A stretch of 64,000 nt of DNA from Alteromonas antoniana (GCF_019249295.1 NZ_JAESDH010000005.1:186001-250000); one strand, 5' to 3'. Counted from the first letter of the stretch, positions 49,947-60,175 are shown. Numbers and translations: made by a program. The notes: generated from the sequence alone by a model not told the origin.

Positions 49947-52048
49947 GCCTGGGTCTCAAATATATGGTAGGGCCGGTCTTGCAGCGTGGACGGGATCTTT
50001 CCCCGCTGAAAACTGCTTTGTGCTACCTCTAGCCCCAATGCTGTTAGCCGTCGCTTTAGCAGTGGCAGCGTATCGGCGACACGTTGCAGCAACGCATCGG
50101 TGGAGGTATAAAGGTCCAGCTCTATTACATCACCGTCTATCCGGGATTTGGCGAGCAATTCTCCGAAGTCGCCTACATCCAGTTTCATCGTCACATTCCA
50201 TAATTTCCGTTTGCTGTCGCTGGATTCGGCTTGTCGACTACCGCGCTCATCGGCCCGGATCAGTATTTCCGGTGGTGCGCCTTTTTGTGACGTTACAGGT
50301 AGCACGTAATATAAACTGTCCTGTCCCTGTAATCTGGAATCTGCCTGTGACAGCTTTTGCTGCTGATGGTTGGCGAGCAGGGTTTTTACCTGACTAAGAA
50401 ACTGGCTGCGGCTTTCCAGTGATGCAAGATCCTGACTAACTCTTGAAGGCGCAGATGTAGGACCGCTGGTTTGCGGCACCACTTTCTGCAATAGTTGTTC
50501 TGGAGCATCGGCTTGCGCGGCGAGCGCGGGCTGTCTGTTGATGGCGCGTCCGGCCAGCGTGAGTTGTAACAGCAAAACCAGCCCGGCAACAAGATTATTT
50601 GCAGGGGCAGGTGTGGTCAGCTGAACGGGTGTCAGATTTAACGCCGGTGTAGTCATCAGACTCTGAATTTGCTGGGAAAGCGTACTGGGTTGGGATTTAT
50701 TCGCTTCTGCTGGTATTCCCGTTTCAGTGGCCAGCCCGGTGTCGAGCTTAAATGGTTTGGGATCGGTTCCCTGAATTGCTGCAAGTACCTGACTGATTGT
50801 CTGCTTCGTTTGCGCACCGGTATTCACGTTCCCGGTTTTAAGAATTTGTATTAGCTGGCTTAACGCCTCTTTTGTTGAGCCTGTGTCTTTCAGCAGCGCC
50901 CGCGAAAGTTCAATGATTTGCGCGTGGACCTTTTCCTGTTCCTGTGGTGGTAATGTCAGTTTCGCTTTTCCGGTCAGGTTTAATGCTGTGCTTTCGGCGC
51001 CAGGCTTCGGCTCCACCGGCACCGTTGGTTGTGCTTGTCCTGGTGTCGTCACGCTGGTGCCGGGCTGAAACATTGATGGCTGTACCCTGGCTTCCGGAAC
51101 AGCCGCAATTATCGACGCAAGCGCCGAATTTCTTGCCAGAACGGGAATACGTGCCTGCTGATTGATGTCTGGCGGTATTGAGGCTTTGGCAACGGCTTGC
51201 AGCGCTACCTGTCGTGTCTGGAGCTCTGGCATACCTGCTACACTTCGCTCCACTTTGACAAAAAGCATTTGCTCAAAGGGAGGCGCCGATGGCATCGAGC
51301 GCGACGACATAGCGGGAATATGGCGTTCAAGCGGTTTTGGTACCGGAACCGACGCTGTCTGCTTAAGGGTAACGCCTGTTTGAGATAGTTTTGCATTAAT
51401 CAGCGCGTTGGCGGCATCACTGCCAGCCTTAATCGTGCTTGTGGTCAGCGGCGCAGGTGTCCCCTGTGACGTCGATTTTGGCGTGATCGCGACTTCAAAG
51501 CCGCCTTTGGGAAGCGGTTTTAAGGAAACGCTCACCGGATCATTAGGCTTGAGGACGCTCTGACTGCTTTTTACAGGTAAAGAAATAACAGGCTGGTTTT
51601 TGCGGTTGTCCACGCTCAGGCTCAGCGAGTTTTCAGTCGCTGATACCACGCGAGCCTGAATTGTCATGGTGGTATGTGGCTGCGCCTGCATCAGACGGGT
51701 AATGTACTGTGTCAGCGCCGCTTCTGCTTTTGTGCTGAGCGGTTGTTGATTACGTTGTTCCAGCGCCTGCATCAGTACTGCTGTCGATGCATCCTTTCCT
51801 GGCGTTCTGGCGATGAATGTCGGCGCATTGTCTTTGAGTAGCGTGGATGAGGGGAGCCTGAGATCCAGCTCAACCTTTTTTTCTGCTCCAGGCACGGATA
51901 TGCGCAAGATCTGCTCAGGCAAACGGGCAATGGCTACCTTAGCCAAAGTAGATAATGTAGCAGCCTGAAGTAGTTTATCAGGCGCGTTTTGGCTTGCTGA
52001 CTGCAGCGATGCAGGCAGACCGGACACATCGGGTAGCTGAAAATTCAT
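49943..52048 (-). CDS. FliK-like flagellar hook-length control family protein
   Basis: The 701-residue protein has a long, low-complexity Gln/Ser/Thr/Pro-rich body and a C-terminal ~90-residue FliK-type domain (LWNVTMKLDVGDFGELLAKS, DGDVIELDLYTSTDALLQRV, LPLLKRRLTALGLEV). True FliK sits in a flagellar operon and ends its C-terminal domain with the export signal; here the gene lies between an ABC transporter and ccm, paired with an FlhBc-like gene. It probably belongs to a secretion-control module of unknown target. No signal peptide. Confidence 0.75.
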   Translation of the reverse strand: MNFQLPDVSGLPASLQSASQNAPDKLLQAATLSTLAKVAIARLPEQILRISVPGAEKKVELDLRLPSSTLLKDNAPTFIARTPGKDASTAVLMQALEQRNQQPLSTKAEAALTQYITRLMQAQPHTTMTIQARVVSATENSLSLSVDNRKNQPVISLPVKSSQSVLKPNDPVSVSLKPLPKGGFEVAITPKSTSQGTPAPLTTSTIKAGSDAANALINAKLSQTGVTLKQTASVPVPKPLERHIPAMSSRSMPSAPPFEQMLFVKVERSVAGMPELQTRQVALQAVAKASIPPDINQQARIPVLARNSALASIIAAVPEARVQPSMFQPGTSVTTPGQAQPTVPVEPKPGAESTALNLTGKAKLTLPPQEQEKVHAQIIELSRALLKDTGSTKEALSQLIQILKTGNVNTGAQTKQTISQVLAAIQGTDPKPFKLDTGLATETGIPAEANKSQPSTLSQQIQSLMTTPALNLTPVQLTTPAPANNLVAGLVLLLQLTLAGRAINRQPALAAQADAPEQLLQKVVPQTSGPTSAPSRVSQDLASLESRSQFLSQVKTLLANHQQQKLSQADSRLQGQDSLYYVLPVTSQKGAPPEILIRADERGSRQAESSDSKRKLWNVTMKLDVGDFGELLAKSRIDGDVIELDLYTSTDALLQRVADTLPLLKRRLTALGLEVAQSSFQRGKIPSTLQDRPYHIFETQA

Positions 52049-52227
52049 AGTTAGTTATCGGCACGCATCTCACGGGACTAAAGGGGCGAATAGCCTGAAT
52101 GTCTATCATCGTGAAATTTGAAGTAAATCATAAAAAACACGAATAGGCTAACAGGTGAGGTGCGAACCCTCGCGACTATGGTAGAATGCGCCTGAATTTT
52201 TTCTGAATCAATGAGTAAGGGTAAAGA

Positions 52228-52857
52228 TTGGCAGGCCTTGTCGCGAATGCGCTCACCTGTATTAAGCGCGACCGCATCTTGTTTGAAAACCTGGAACTTA
52301 CGCTTAGTCAGGGCGAGCTGTTGTATCTGCGTGGCCCCAATGGCGCGGGGAAAACCAGTTTGCTGCGTTTGCTGACCGGTCTCAGCTTACCTGAATCGGG
52401 TACTGTCACTTTCAATGGAACTGACGTGGGTGCCCCCCAGTCCGGCTTTTATGATGCCAGTCTTTACCTTGGACACAAGAGCGGGCTCAGTAGCACACTC
52501 AATGCGCTGGATAACCTGTCCTATTGGTGCGCTCAGCACAACGTTCCGGTATCCAAACACATGATTTATGATGTGTTGGAGAGGGTGGGTCTGGTGGGGC
52601 TTGAAGATATCCCGGTCCGCATGCTTTCCGCTGGTCAGCAACGTCGAGTTGCATTATCTCGCTTATGGCTGAAGCCCGCTACATTCTGGCTGTTGGATGA
52701 ACCCTTTACCGCGTTAGATATCGATGGGATTGCCTTGCTTGAAGCTAAATTTCACGACCACGTTAGTAAAGGCGGGGCAATCATAACAACTTCCCATCAG
52801 CCACTGTCAACGCGCGCCGGTCAGCATCGGGTATTTGACCTGGAGTATCGGTTTTGA
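52228..52857 (+). CDS. ccmA: Cytochrome c biogenesis ATP-binding protein CcmA
   Basis: The 209-residue ABC ATPase has GPNGAGKTSLLRLLTGL, LSAGQQRRVALSRL and LLDEPFTALD. CcmAB releases heme-loaded CcmE from the CcmC complex. The TTG start at 52228 has AAGG eight bases upstream; an ATG at 52211 is in another frame. First gene of a complete ccmABCDEFGHI operon, with ccmB overlapping the stop. Confidence 0.95.
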   Translation: MAGLVANALTCIKRDRILFENLELTLSQGELLYLRGPNGAGKTSLLRLLTGLSLPESGTVTFNGTDVGAPQSGFYDASLYLGHKSGLSSTLNALDNLSYWCAQHNVPVSKHMIYDVLERVGLVGLEDIPVRMLSAGQQRRVALSRLWLKPATFWLLDEPFTALDIDGIALLEAKFHDHVSKGGAIITTSHQPLSTRAGQHRVFDLEYRF

Positions 52858-53522
52858 ACCGCCTCTGGCACGGCGTAGTAAAGCGCGAACTGGCACTGGC
52901 CTATCAACAGAAAACCGAACTGGTACAGCCGCTGATGTTTATGCTGATGGTTGTCACGCTGTTTCCTTTGGGTATCGGCCCGGGTCCGGACACACTGCAG
53001 CGAATTGGGCCTGGCGTTATCTGGATAGCGGCAATCCTGTCGTCGCTGTTAGGAATGGAGCGGCTGTTCCGTGATGATTTTCAGGATGGCAGCCTCGAGC
53101 AAATGATGCTCTCGGGCATACCTGTGTCGATGATTGCTGCAATCAAAGTGTTTACCCACTGGCTTGTCAGTACCGGCCCTTTACTGATCATGTCGCCTTT
53201 GCTGGCCATGTTTTTGAATCTGACCGTGCCAATGTACATCGCGCTGCTTTGTACACTGCTTCTGGGCACGCCACTGTTATCTTTTGTGGGGGCGATTGCC
53301 GTAGGGTTAACCGTGAGTTTACAGCGTGGTGGTATTCTGCTGGCGCTGTTGTTAATTCCCGTGTTCATTCCGTTATTGATTTTTGCCACTTCTGCGGTGG
53401 ATTCTGCCGCGTTACAATTACCTTATCATCCCCAACTTGCTATCATAGGGGCCATGTTGTTGCTGGCGATGGCGGTGTCGCCCTTCGCTATTGCGTATTC
53501 GCTAAGAGTGAGTCAAAACTGA
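52854..53522 (+). CDS. ccmB: Heme exporter protein CcmB
   Basis: The 222-residue protein has six membrane helices and matches CcmB (VVKRELALAYQQKTELVQPLMFMLMVV, QDGSLEQMMLSGIPV). It is the membrane partner of CcmA. The start is TTG 52854, overlapping the ccmA TGA. It ends one base into the ccmC ATG. Confidence 0.95.
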   Translation: MNRLWHGVVKRELALAYQQKTELVQPLMFMLMVVTLFPLGIGPGPDTLQRIGPGVIWIAAILSSLLGMERLFRDDFQDGSLEQMMLSGIPVSMIAAIKVFTHWLVSTGPLLIMSPLLAMFLNLTVPMYIALLCTLLLGTPLLSFVGAIAVGLTVSLQRGGILLALLLIPVFIPLLIFATSAVDSAALQLPYHPQLAIIGAMLLLAMAVSPFAIAYSLRVSQN

Positions 53523-54265
53523 TGTGGAAGTGGTTACATCCTTACGCAAAAACTGAACGTGCTTATCAGCTATGTAAAACGTTGCAACCCTGGTTTTGGT
53601 CGGGCGCGCTGCTTTGTCTTGCCGTAGGTACCGTCTGGGGACTGGCCTTTGCCCCGCAGGATTATCAGCAGGGCGACTCTTTTCGCATCATATACATTCA
53701 TGTGCCCAGTGCCATTTTGTCAATGAGCACCTATGTCGCAATGGCGGTGGCCGCAATTGTCGGGTTGGTCTGGCAGTGGCGTACGGCCTATATGGCCATG
53801 ATAGCGATGGCACCGGTAGGCGCTGTGATGACATTTATCGCCTTGTTCACGGGCGCTGCCTGGGGTAAGCCGATGTGGGGGACCTGGTGGGTGTGGGATG
53901 CGCGCCTGACATCAGAGTTAATTCTGTTGTTTCTTTATCTTGGTGTTATTGCCCTGTATGGTGCGTTTGAGGATAAACAACAGGCGGGAAAAGCAGCCGG
54001 TGTGATGGCGTTGGTTGGGGTGGTAAATGTCCCCATTATTCATTATTCAGTTGAGTGGTGGAATACGCTGCACCAGGGAGCCACCATCAGTAAATTCGAC
54101 AAGCCATCAATTGCAGCCGAAATGCTGTGGCCTCTGCTCATTAATTTACTGGGATTCGCCTTATTTATTGCGGCAGTAACCGTAATGCGAATGCGAAACG
54201 AGATTATTCGTCGTGAAATACAGCGTCCGTGGGTTAAAGCCCTGGCACAAAAAGCGTTAGGGTAG
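53522..54265 (+). CDS. ccmC: Heme exporter/handling protein CcmC
   Basis: ATG 53522 overlaps the ccmB stop by one base and gives 247 residues; the open frame extends far upstream but into ccmB and was rejected. Six helices and the heme-handling WWD domain WGTWWVWDARLTSELIL are present, with the flanking periplasmic histidine in IIYIHVPSA. CcmC hands heme to CcmE together with CcmD. Length matches E. coli CcmC (245). Confidence 0.96.
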   Translation: MWKWLHPYAKTERAYQLCKTLQPWFWSGALLCLAVGTVWGLAFAPQDYQQGDSFRIIYIHVPSAILSMSTYVAMAVAAIVGLVWQWRTAYMAMIAMAPVGAVMTFIALFTGAAWGKPMWGTWWVWDARLTSELILLFLYLGVIALYGAFEDKQQAGKAAGVMALVGVVNVPIIHYSVEWWNTLHQGATISKFDKPSIAAEMLWPLLINLLGFALFIAAVTVMRMRNEIIRREIQRPWVKALAQKALG

Positions 54266-54268
54266 TCC

Positions 54269-54499
54269 ATGCAGTTTGAAAGTTTTGAAGCGTTTTTGCA
54301 CATGGGCGGCTATGCATTTTACGTATGGTTGTCATTCGGTGTTACCGCTTTGGTAATGGTATTAATTTCCGTTACCAGCCATAAAAATCACAAAAAATTA
54401 CTGCGTCGTGTGATTGAAGAATCGGCACGACAGGCACGTATAAAAAAAGCAAGACAACGTACCGGCGAGAAAGTGGCGCAGACCACCGAACATAATTAG
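54269..54499 (+). CDS. ccmD: Heme exporter protein CcmD
   Basis: A 76-residue protein with one membrane helix (YAFYVWLSFGVTALVMVLISV) preceded by MQFESFEAFLHMGG and followed by a basic tail (HKNHKKLLRRVIEES), as in CcmD. It stabilises the CcmABCDE complex and aids release of holo-CcmE. It begins three bases after the ccmC stop. Confidence 0.93.
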   Translation: MQFESFEAFLHMGGYAFYVWLSFGVTALVMVLISVTSHKNHKKLLRRVIEESARQARIKKARQRTGEKVAQTTEHN

Positions 54500-54520
54500 T
54501 TGGTTTAGAGAGTTGTATCC

Positions 54521-54991
54521 ATGAATCCAAGAAGAAAGCAGAGACTGGCTGTCATAGGCGCTGTGTGCCTGTTGGTAGCTGGTGCTATTGGCCTGATGTT
54601 GTATGCGTTAAACGACAGCATCGATTTGTTCTATACACCGTCTGAAATCATTGAAGGTAAGGATGGTAAGCTCCCGCAGGTTGGTCAGCGCTTACGTATT
54701 GGCGGTATGGTTGTACCCGGTACCGTATCTCGCGACAGCGAGTCTTTAGCTGTCAGCTTCGATTTGGTCGATATCGGCCCGGCTGTGACGGTAACGTACA
54801 GCGGTATCCTGCCGGATCTATTTCGTGAGGGGCAGGGGATTGTCGCCACGGGTGTGCTAATGACGGACAATACTATTAAGGCGCAGGAAGTACTGGCCAA
54901 GCACGATGAAGAATATATGCCGCCGGAACTGGCCGAAAAAATGAAAGGGATCAAACACGTTAAGCCTGAAAACATAGGTGGCCAACAGTGA
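54521..54991 (+). CDS. ccmE: Heme chaperone CcmE
   Basis: The 156-residue protein has an N-terminal membrane helix and the periplasmic OB-fold of CcmE ([39 protein letters not shown]). The heme-binding His is in [13 protein letters not shown], with the nearby tyrosine intact. It covalently binds heme and delivers it to CcmF. ccmF overlaps the stop by 4 bases. Confidence 0.96.
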   Translation: MNPRRKQRLAVIGAVCLLVAGAIGLMLYALNDSIDLFYTPSEIIEGKDGKLPQVGQRLRIGGMVVPGTVSRDSESLAVSFDLVDIGPAVTVTYSGILPDLFREGQGIVATGVLMTDNTIKAQEVLAKHDEEYMPPELAEKMKGIKHVKPENIGGQQ

Positions 54992-56991
54992 TCCCTGAAA
55001 TAGGTAATATTGCATTAACGCTGGCTTTGGTACTTTCTATCCTGCTGGCAGTTTATCCGCTCTGGGGAGCCCATCGTCAGCACGATACGCTGATGGCTAC
55101 TGCCAAGCCGCTGGCTATTGGCCTGTTTCTGTTCACACTAATTGCCTATATCTGCCTGACGTATGCCTTTGTTACTGACGATTTCAGCGTGGCGTATGTG
55201 GCGCAGCACTCCAACAGCAAATTGCCTATTTACTACAAAATCACCGCGGTATGGGGCGGCCACGAAGGATCGTTCCTATTATGGGTACTGATGCTGTCTA
55301 TCTGGACGGTAGCGGTCGCGATTTTCAGCCGCGGGATCCCGCTGGCGATGGTAGCACGCGTGTTGTCGGTGCTGGGAATGGTTGGCATTGGCTTCTATCT
55401 GTTTATGCTGCTGACCTCAAACCCGTTTGATAGCATGTTGCCGTTTTTCCCCGTGGACGGAAAGGACTTAAATCCGCTGTTGCAGGATTTTGGAATGATT
55501 ATCCACCCGCCAATGCTTTACATGGGCTACGTTGGCTTTTCGGTAGCATTTGCTTTCGCCCTGTCTGCGCTGATATCCGGCCAGCTTGATTCGACCTGGG
55601 CGCGATGGTCGCGCCCTTGGGTCATTGCGGCGTGGGCATTTCTGACCGTAGGAATCGCACTTGGAAGCTGGTGGGCTTACTACGAGCTGGGCTGGGGCGG
55701 TTGGTGGTTCTGGGACCCGGTGGAGAACGCCTCTTTTATGCCCTGGCTTGTAGGCACGGCGTTGATGCACTCTCTAGCGGTTACAGAAAAACGCAAAGTC
55801 TTTAAATCCTGGACCGTACTACTGGCAATAGCAGCGTTTTCACTGAGCTTGCTGGGAACCTTCCTGGTTCGTTCCGGGGTGATTGTGTCGGTACACTCCT
55901 TTGCCAGTGATCCTACTCGCGGGCTGTTTATACTGGGGATCCTTATCGTCCTGACTGGGTTCGCGCTGGTGTTGTATGCATTACGCGCCCCTCAGTTGCG
56001 TTCGCCGGGGCGCTACCAGGTATTCTCACGTGAAGTATTGTTGATGGGGAACAATGTCTTTTTATGTGCAGCCACTCTGGTGGTGTTGTTAGGGACATTG
56101 CTTCCGCTTGTTCATAAAGAGCTTGGGCTCGGGTCTATTTCTGTCGGGGCGCCTTTCTTTAACCAGATGTTCACGTTGCTGATAGTACCGTTTGTTTTGT
56201 TTCTTGGGTTAGGACCACTGACGAGATGGAAACATCAGCAGGCATCAGCGATGAAAAAGCAGCTGTTAATTGCATTCGGACTCGCGGTAAGTGCAGCTTT
56301 GCTGATTAACTTTAGCTATGACGCCCCAACTTATATGGCGGCGCTGGGGCTCGTGTTAGCCGTCTGGATATTAGTGACCTCGGTTCAGGAAGTGCTGCAG
56401 CGTCTCTCTGCAATTCCGGATAACAATGCCTCTTCCTTAAGCCAGTTACGTCAGTTAACGCCAAGTCACTGGGGCATGATTTTAGGACATGTGGGGTTTG
56501 CGGTAACGTTGATAGGTATCACGCTGGTATCCAATTATGAAACCGAGCGTGATGTCAGAATGCAGCCCGGAGAAACCGTCACGCTGAGCGGGTATCAGTT
56601 TAAATTTACCGATGTAGTTAAGCGCAACGGTCCGAATTATACGGCCGATGTCGGTATTTTTGATGTCTACCAGGACAATGAAAAACTGGTGCACTTAGAG
56701 CCGGAAAAACGGATGTATACCGTACAGCGTATGCCAATGACTGAGGCAGGCATTCACTCCACAATCACCCGCGATTTATTTATTGCGATGGGGGAACCGC
56801 TGGATGACGGCGCGTGGGCTGTGCGTATCTATATCAAGCCGTTTGTAATCTGGATTTGGGGCGGCGCCGTGATTATGGCACTGGGTGGCGTGTGTTCCAT
56901 CTCAGACCGTCGCTATCGTATGGCCAAGGTAGCCAAAGCGAAGCGGGCGCTTGATCGACTGCGTCCGCAGGCGACCGGAGAGCAGGCATGA
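54988..56991 (+). CDS. ccmF: Cytochrome c heme lyase subunit CcmF
   Basis: This 667-residue protein with ~15 helices matches CcmF. The periplasmic WWD domain reads [19 protein letters not shown], with the flanking conserved [11 protein letters not shown] histidine. With CcmH it attaches heme to apocytochromes at CxxCH, as in MbnH (11755). It overlaps ccmE and ccmG (4-base ATGA each). Confidence 0.96.
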   Translation: MIPEIGNIALTLALVLSILLAVYPLWGAHRQHDTLMATAKPLAIGLFLFTLIAYICLTYAFVTDDFSVAYVAQHSNSKLPIYYKITAVWGGHEGSFLLWVLMLSIWTVAVAIFSRGIPLAMVARVLSVLGMVGIGFYLFMLLTSNPFDSMLPFFPVDGKDLNPLLQDFGMIIHPPMLYMGYVGFSVAFAFALSALISGQLDSTWARWSRPWVIAAWAFLTVGIALGSWWAYYELGWGGWWFWDPVENASFMPWLVGTALMHSLAVTEKRKVFKSWTVLLAIAAFSLSLLGTFLVRSGVIVSVHSFASDPTRGLFILGILIVLTGFALVLYALRAPQLRSPGRYQVFSREVLLMGNNVFLCAATLVVLLGTLLPLVHKELGLGSISVGAPFFNQMFTLLIVPFVLFLGLGPLTRWKHQQASAMKKQLLIAFGLAVSAALLINFSYDAPTYMAALGLVLAVWILVTSVQEVLQRLSAIPDNNASSLSQLRQLTPSHWGMILGHVGFAVTLIGITLVSNYETERDVRMQPGETVTLSGYQFKFTDVVKRNGPNYTADVGIFDVYQDNEKLVHLEPEKRMYTVQRMPMTEAGIHSTITRDLFIAMGEPLDDGAWAVRIYIKPFVIWIWGGAVIMALGGVCSISDRRYRMAKVAKAKRALDRLRPQATGEQA

Positions 56992-57611
56992 AAAAACTCC
57001 CCTTAGTTGCGATTCCGCTGGTGCTTTTCACGCTGCTGGTGTTGTTTCTTTTCCAGGGCTTATTCTCAGACCCCAGAGAACTGGACTCGCAGGTGAAAGG
57101 CAAGCCGCTGCCGGAATTCTCGTTACCGGACTTGATGAAACCCGACGTCATCTACACGCCTGAGGTGTTTAAAGGCGACGTGACGATTTTAAATGTGTGG
57201 GGCGTGTGGTGTGTTACCTGTGCGGTAGAAATGCCATATCTGACGCAATTGAAAAATGAGCAGGGAGTGAAGTTTGTTGGTCTGTATTTTGATCAGGATC
57301 TGGACCCTGACTTTGGCACGAAAACACTGAGTCGTGTGCAGCAAGAGGTAACCCAGATGCTTGCACGTTTTGGTAATCCCTATGACTTTAATATTTTTGA
57401 TGTTTATCGCGATACCTCGCTGGATTTAGGCGTTACAGGTGCGCCTGAGCATTTCGTCATTGATCATAACGGTATCGTGCGCATGCACCATATCGGAGAT
57501 ATCAATGAGCGTGTCTGGCAGAACAAGGTTGGCCCGCTTTACTATCAACTGATGGAAGCGAAAAACGCAGAAATGACATCAGCGTTACCACAACAGGCAG
57601 GTCAGCAATGA
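56988..57611 (+). CDS. ccmG: Thiol:disulfide interchange protein CcmG (DsbE)
   Basis: The 207-residue thioredoxin-fold protein is anchored by one N-terminal helix, and has active site WGVWCVTCAVEMP with the CxxC pair. It keeps apocytochrome cysteines reduced for heme attachment. The CVTC dipeptide differs from the more usual CPTC. The EFSLPDL and GAPEHFVID (cis-Pro loop region) segments are typical. Confidence 0.94.
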   Translation: MKKLPLVAIPLVLFTLLVLFLFQGLFSDPRELDSQVKGKPLPEFSLPDLMKPDVIYTPEVFKGDVTILNVWGVWCVTCAVEMPYLTQLKNEQGVKFVGLYFDQDLDPDFGTKTLSRVQQEVTQMLARFGNPYDFNIFDVYRDTSLDLGVTGAPEHFVIDHNGIVRMHHIGDINERVWQNKVGPLYYQLMEAKNAEMTSALPQQAGQQ

Positions 57612-58057
57612 AACATATTATTATTACTCTGACGCTACTATTGCTACTACCGGTAACCTCCCACGCCACCGAAGACAATTTTGCTTTTGACGATCCTGCG
57701 CAGCGGGCTACGTTTCTGCGCTTAACTGAAGAGCTACGCTGCCCGATGTGTCAGAACCAGAACATTGCTGACAGCGACGCCATGATAGCGCACGACATGC
57801 GCCGTAAAGTGTATAGCCTGTTGAAAGAGGGGAAGTCCGAGCAGCAGGTTATTGATTTTATGAAAGCCCGCTATGGTGACTTTGTTCACTATCAGCCGCC
57901 GGTCACTGCGGCGACCATGTGGCTATGGGCTGCGCCGGTATTGTTTGCGGTGATTGCGATTCTGGTAGTGGTGCGGCGCAGAAAGCCGGCCTTACCAGAT
58001 GATATGGCCGCGAAACTGGCGCAGGCGGAAGCAATGCTTAAGCAGGAGAAAGAATGA
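57608..58057 (+). CDS. ccmH: Cytochrome c-type biogenesis protein CcmH
   Basis: The 149-residue protein has a signal peptide (LLLLLPVTSHA), the redox motif LRCPMCQNQNIADSDA with its CxxC, a helical domain (KVYSLLKEGKSEQQVIDFMKARYGDFVHY) and one C-terminal membrane helix. It reduces apocytochromes alongside CcmG. It corresponds to the N-terminal half of E. coli CcmH, the other half being ccmI here. Confidence 0.95.
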   Translation: MKHIIITLTLLLLLPVTSHATEDNFAFDDPAQRATFLRLTEELRCPMCQNQNIADSDAMIAHDMRRKVYSLLKEGKSEQQVIDFMKARYGDFVHYQPPVTAATMWLWAAPVLFAVIAILVVVRRRKPALPDDMAAKLAQAEAMLKQEKE

Positions 58058-59307
58058 GCTGGTCTGAGTTTTATATTGTCGTATCCGGACTGATTACGCT
58101 GGTTGTTCTGCTCATTATGTTTCCCTGGTTGCGAAGAGCAAACCACGCCAAAAGTGATTCTCTGAACAACATACAGATTGTGAAGCAACGTCTCGCTGAG
58201 CTGGAAAGAGAAGCAAGAGAAGGCCTGATTTCAGAGCACGATAAGCGTCAGGCTAGTGATGAGCTGAAGCTGGCACTGGTGGACGAAACGCATTTTGAGC
58301 ACGAGCGTAAAGGCAAGGCAACCATTCCGGTAATTATCGGCGCCATTCTGGCACTTGGTGCAGGCATTATCGTGTATGCTCAGGTAAATCACTTATCTGA
58401 AGTCGACAGAGCACAACAGGCGATATCCTCGCTGCCAGCGCTAAGCGAAAAACTGAGCAGTGGCAATATGCAGGATTTCACCGGTGACGATGTAGCAAAT
58501 CTGGCACTTGCGATCCGTACGCGTCTGCGAGAGGCACCAGAAGATGACAAGGGCTGGATGTATCTGGGGCGACTACAAATGTCACTGGGGCAGGATGCAC
58601 AGGCATTAGAAGCAATTCAACGTGCGCTGGCTATTGATCCGCAGAACCGTCAGAATCGAATTACCTATGCACAGGCACTGATGGTGTCTGGTGATGAAGC
58701 ACAGTTAAAGGAAGCGCAGCGCCAGTTGCAACTATTGCTTCGGGCCAATCCGGGCAACGACAATATTGCGCTCATGATGGCGGTGGCGTCAGCCCAATTG
58801 GGGGATGCCAAAAACACGCGGCAATACTTCGACCAGGTAAAAGACAAGTTACCGGCTGACAGTGAGATGGCGCGGCGTATTACTGCCCGGCTTGATGAGC
58901 TTGAACAACGCGCGTTAACTGTACCTACCGGCAGCACACAGGATCAAGCTGGTGAGACAGGGGTCACACTGACGATAAACCTCTCTGATGCGGTTGTCGG
59001 ACAGGTACCTGAACAAGGATATCTGATAGTGTTTGCCCAGGATGCGTTATCCGACAACAGGATGCCGGCGGCTGTGGTGAAAATGCCGTTACCGTCTTTC
59101 CCTGTCACAGTCACACTCACAGGAGATAATGCCATGATACCTGGCTATTCTCTGGCTCAACTGCAGCGCGCACGTCTGACCGCCCGGATATCAGTCGACG
59201 AGGACGTGGCCCCGGCCCCAGGTGAACTTCAGGGGCAACTTACCGAGGAAATCGGACAGGGCGAAATGATTTCCCGAGAACTCATAATCGATAAGGAACT
59301 GATGTGA
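58054..59307 (+). CDS. ccmI: Cytochrome c-type biogenesis protein CcmI
   Basis: The 417-residue protein has two N-terminal membrane helices and a TPR-containing periplasmic domain (DDKGWMYLGRLQMSLGQDAQALEAIQRALAIDPQNRQN), then a beta-rich extension. CcmI holds apocytochrome c for CcmF-CcmH. It overlaps ccmH and mlaA by 4 bases each, so mlaA is translationally coupled to ccm. Confidence 0.92.
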   Translation: MSWSEFYIVVSGLITLVVLLIMFPWLRRANHAKSDSLNNIQIVKQRLAELEREAREGLISEHDKRQASDELKLALVDETHFEHERKGKATIPVIIGAILALGAGIIVYAQVNHLSEVDRAQQAISSLPALSEKLSSGNMQDFTGDDVANLALAIRTRLREAPEDDKGWMYLGRLQMSLGQDAQALEAIQRALAIDPQNRQNRITYAQALMVSGDEAQLKEAQRQLQLLLRANPGNDNIALMMAVASAQLGDAKNTRQYFDQVKDKLPADSEMARRITARLDELEQRALTVPTGSTQDQAGETGVTLTINLSDAVVGQVPEQGYLIVFAQDALSDNRMPAAVVKMPLPSFPVTVTLTGDNAMIPGYSLAQLQRARLTARISVDEDVAPAPGELQGQLTEEIGQGEMISRELIIDKELM

Positions 59308-60116
59308 TAAAACTGACCCGTACGTTGCTACTTAGCCTGCTTATAGCTTCAGGTTCACTTGCCGGATGTGCGTCAAATTCAGCACAGGAACAGGCTGATA
59401 CGGCTTCAAACCAGCAATCTGATCCACGCGATCCGCTAGAGCCTGTTAACCGGGCGATGTGGGACTTCAACTGGGAAGTGCTGGATGAGTACATACTTCG
59501 GCCAGTCACCGTCGGGTATGTCACGGTAATGCCGCAGTTCGCCCGTACCGGCTTACTGAATGCGGCCGAAAACCTGCAGGAGCCTGCGTATTTTTTCAAT
59601 AATCTGCTGCAGGGGAAAGTCGATGAAAGCATGGATAGTCTTGCGCGTTTTGTACTGAATTCCACTGTGGGGTTGTTAGGCACAATCGACGTTGCTGAAA
59701 AAGTCGGTATCAACCGCCAGGAAGAAGAGTTTGGCGAAGTATTGGGTGTTTGGGGGGTGGGCACTGGCCCTTATCTGATGTTCCCGGTTCTTGGTCCTAA
59801 TGATCCACGCAGTTTCTCTGGTGATATCGTCGATGGAATGTATTACCCCATGGCAGTGCTGAACAATAACCTTGCAGTAGCGCGTTACGTGATTTCCGCA
59901 CTGGAAGGCCGGGCAGCACTGATTGATCAGGAACAGCAGCTAGAGCAAGCCGTAGATGATTACGCTTTTGTGAAAAACGCGTATTTCGAAAATCTCCAGT
60001 TTAAAGTGACAGACGGTAAGAGCGGCGATAAGGCCATCGAAGAAGAAGAGTTAGAAAACTTCGAAGAGTTCGAATCCATGCTTGAAGACGTTGAGCTGGA
60101 AGAGGACACACAATAA
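59304..60116 (+). CDS. mlaA: Outer-membrane lipid asymmetry lipoprotein MlaA (VacJ)
   Basis: The 270-residue lipoprotein (lipobox SGSLAGCAS) matches MlaA: DPLEPVNRAMWDFNWEV, FFNNLLQGKVDESMDSLARFVLNSTVGLLG, GPYLMFPVLGPNDPRSF. It removes surface phospholipid from the outer membrane for return by the Mla pathway. The C-terminus is a long acidic tail (EEELENFEEFESMLEDVE) not found in E. coli. GTG start overlaps ccmI. No other mla genes are in the window. Confidence 0.93.
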   Translation: MIKLTRTLLLSLLIASGSLAGCASNSAQEQADTASNQQSDPRDPLEPVNRAMWDFNWEVLDEYILRPVTVGYVTVMPQFARTGLLNAAENLQEPAYFFNNLLQGKVDESMDSLARFVLNSTVGLLGTIDVAEKVGINRQEEEFGEVLGVWGVGTGPYLMFPVLGPNDPRSFSGDIVDGMYYPMAVLNNNLAVARYVISALEGRAALIDQEQQLEQAVDDYAFVKNAYFENLQFKVTDGKSGDKAIEEEELENFEEFESMLEDVELEEDTQ

Positions 60117-60143
60117 ATGCGTCAGCGTTAAGGTGATTCATCC

Positions 60144-60175
60144 AAAAAAAACGGCACCGATGGTGCCGTTTTTTA
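60144..60175. terminator. Bidirectional terminator between mlaA and galE
   Basis: ACGGCACC-GAT-GGTGCCGT with flanking A-run and T-run; serves the convergent ccm-mlaA and galE transcripts. Confidence 0.9.

Noticed and set aside
53249-53521. Upstream extension of ccmC
   Set aside because: The 91 extra codons lie inside ccmB in another frame; ATG 53522 matches the usual CcmC start.
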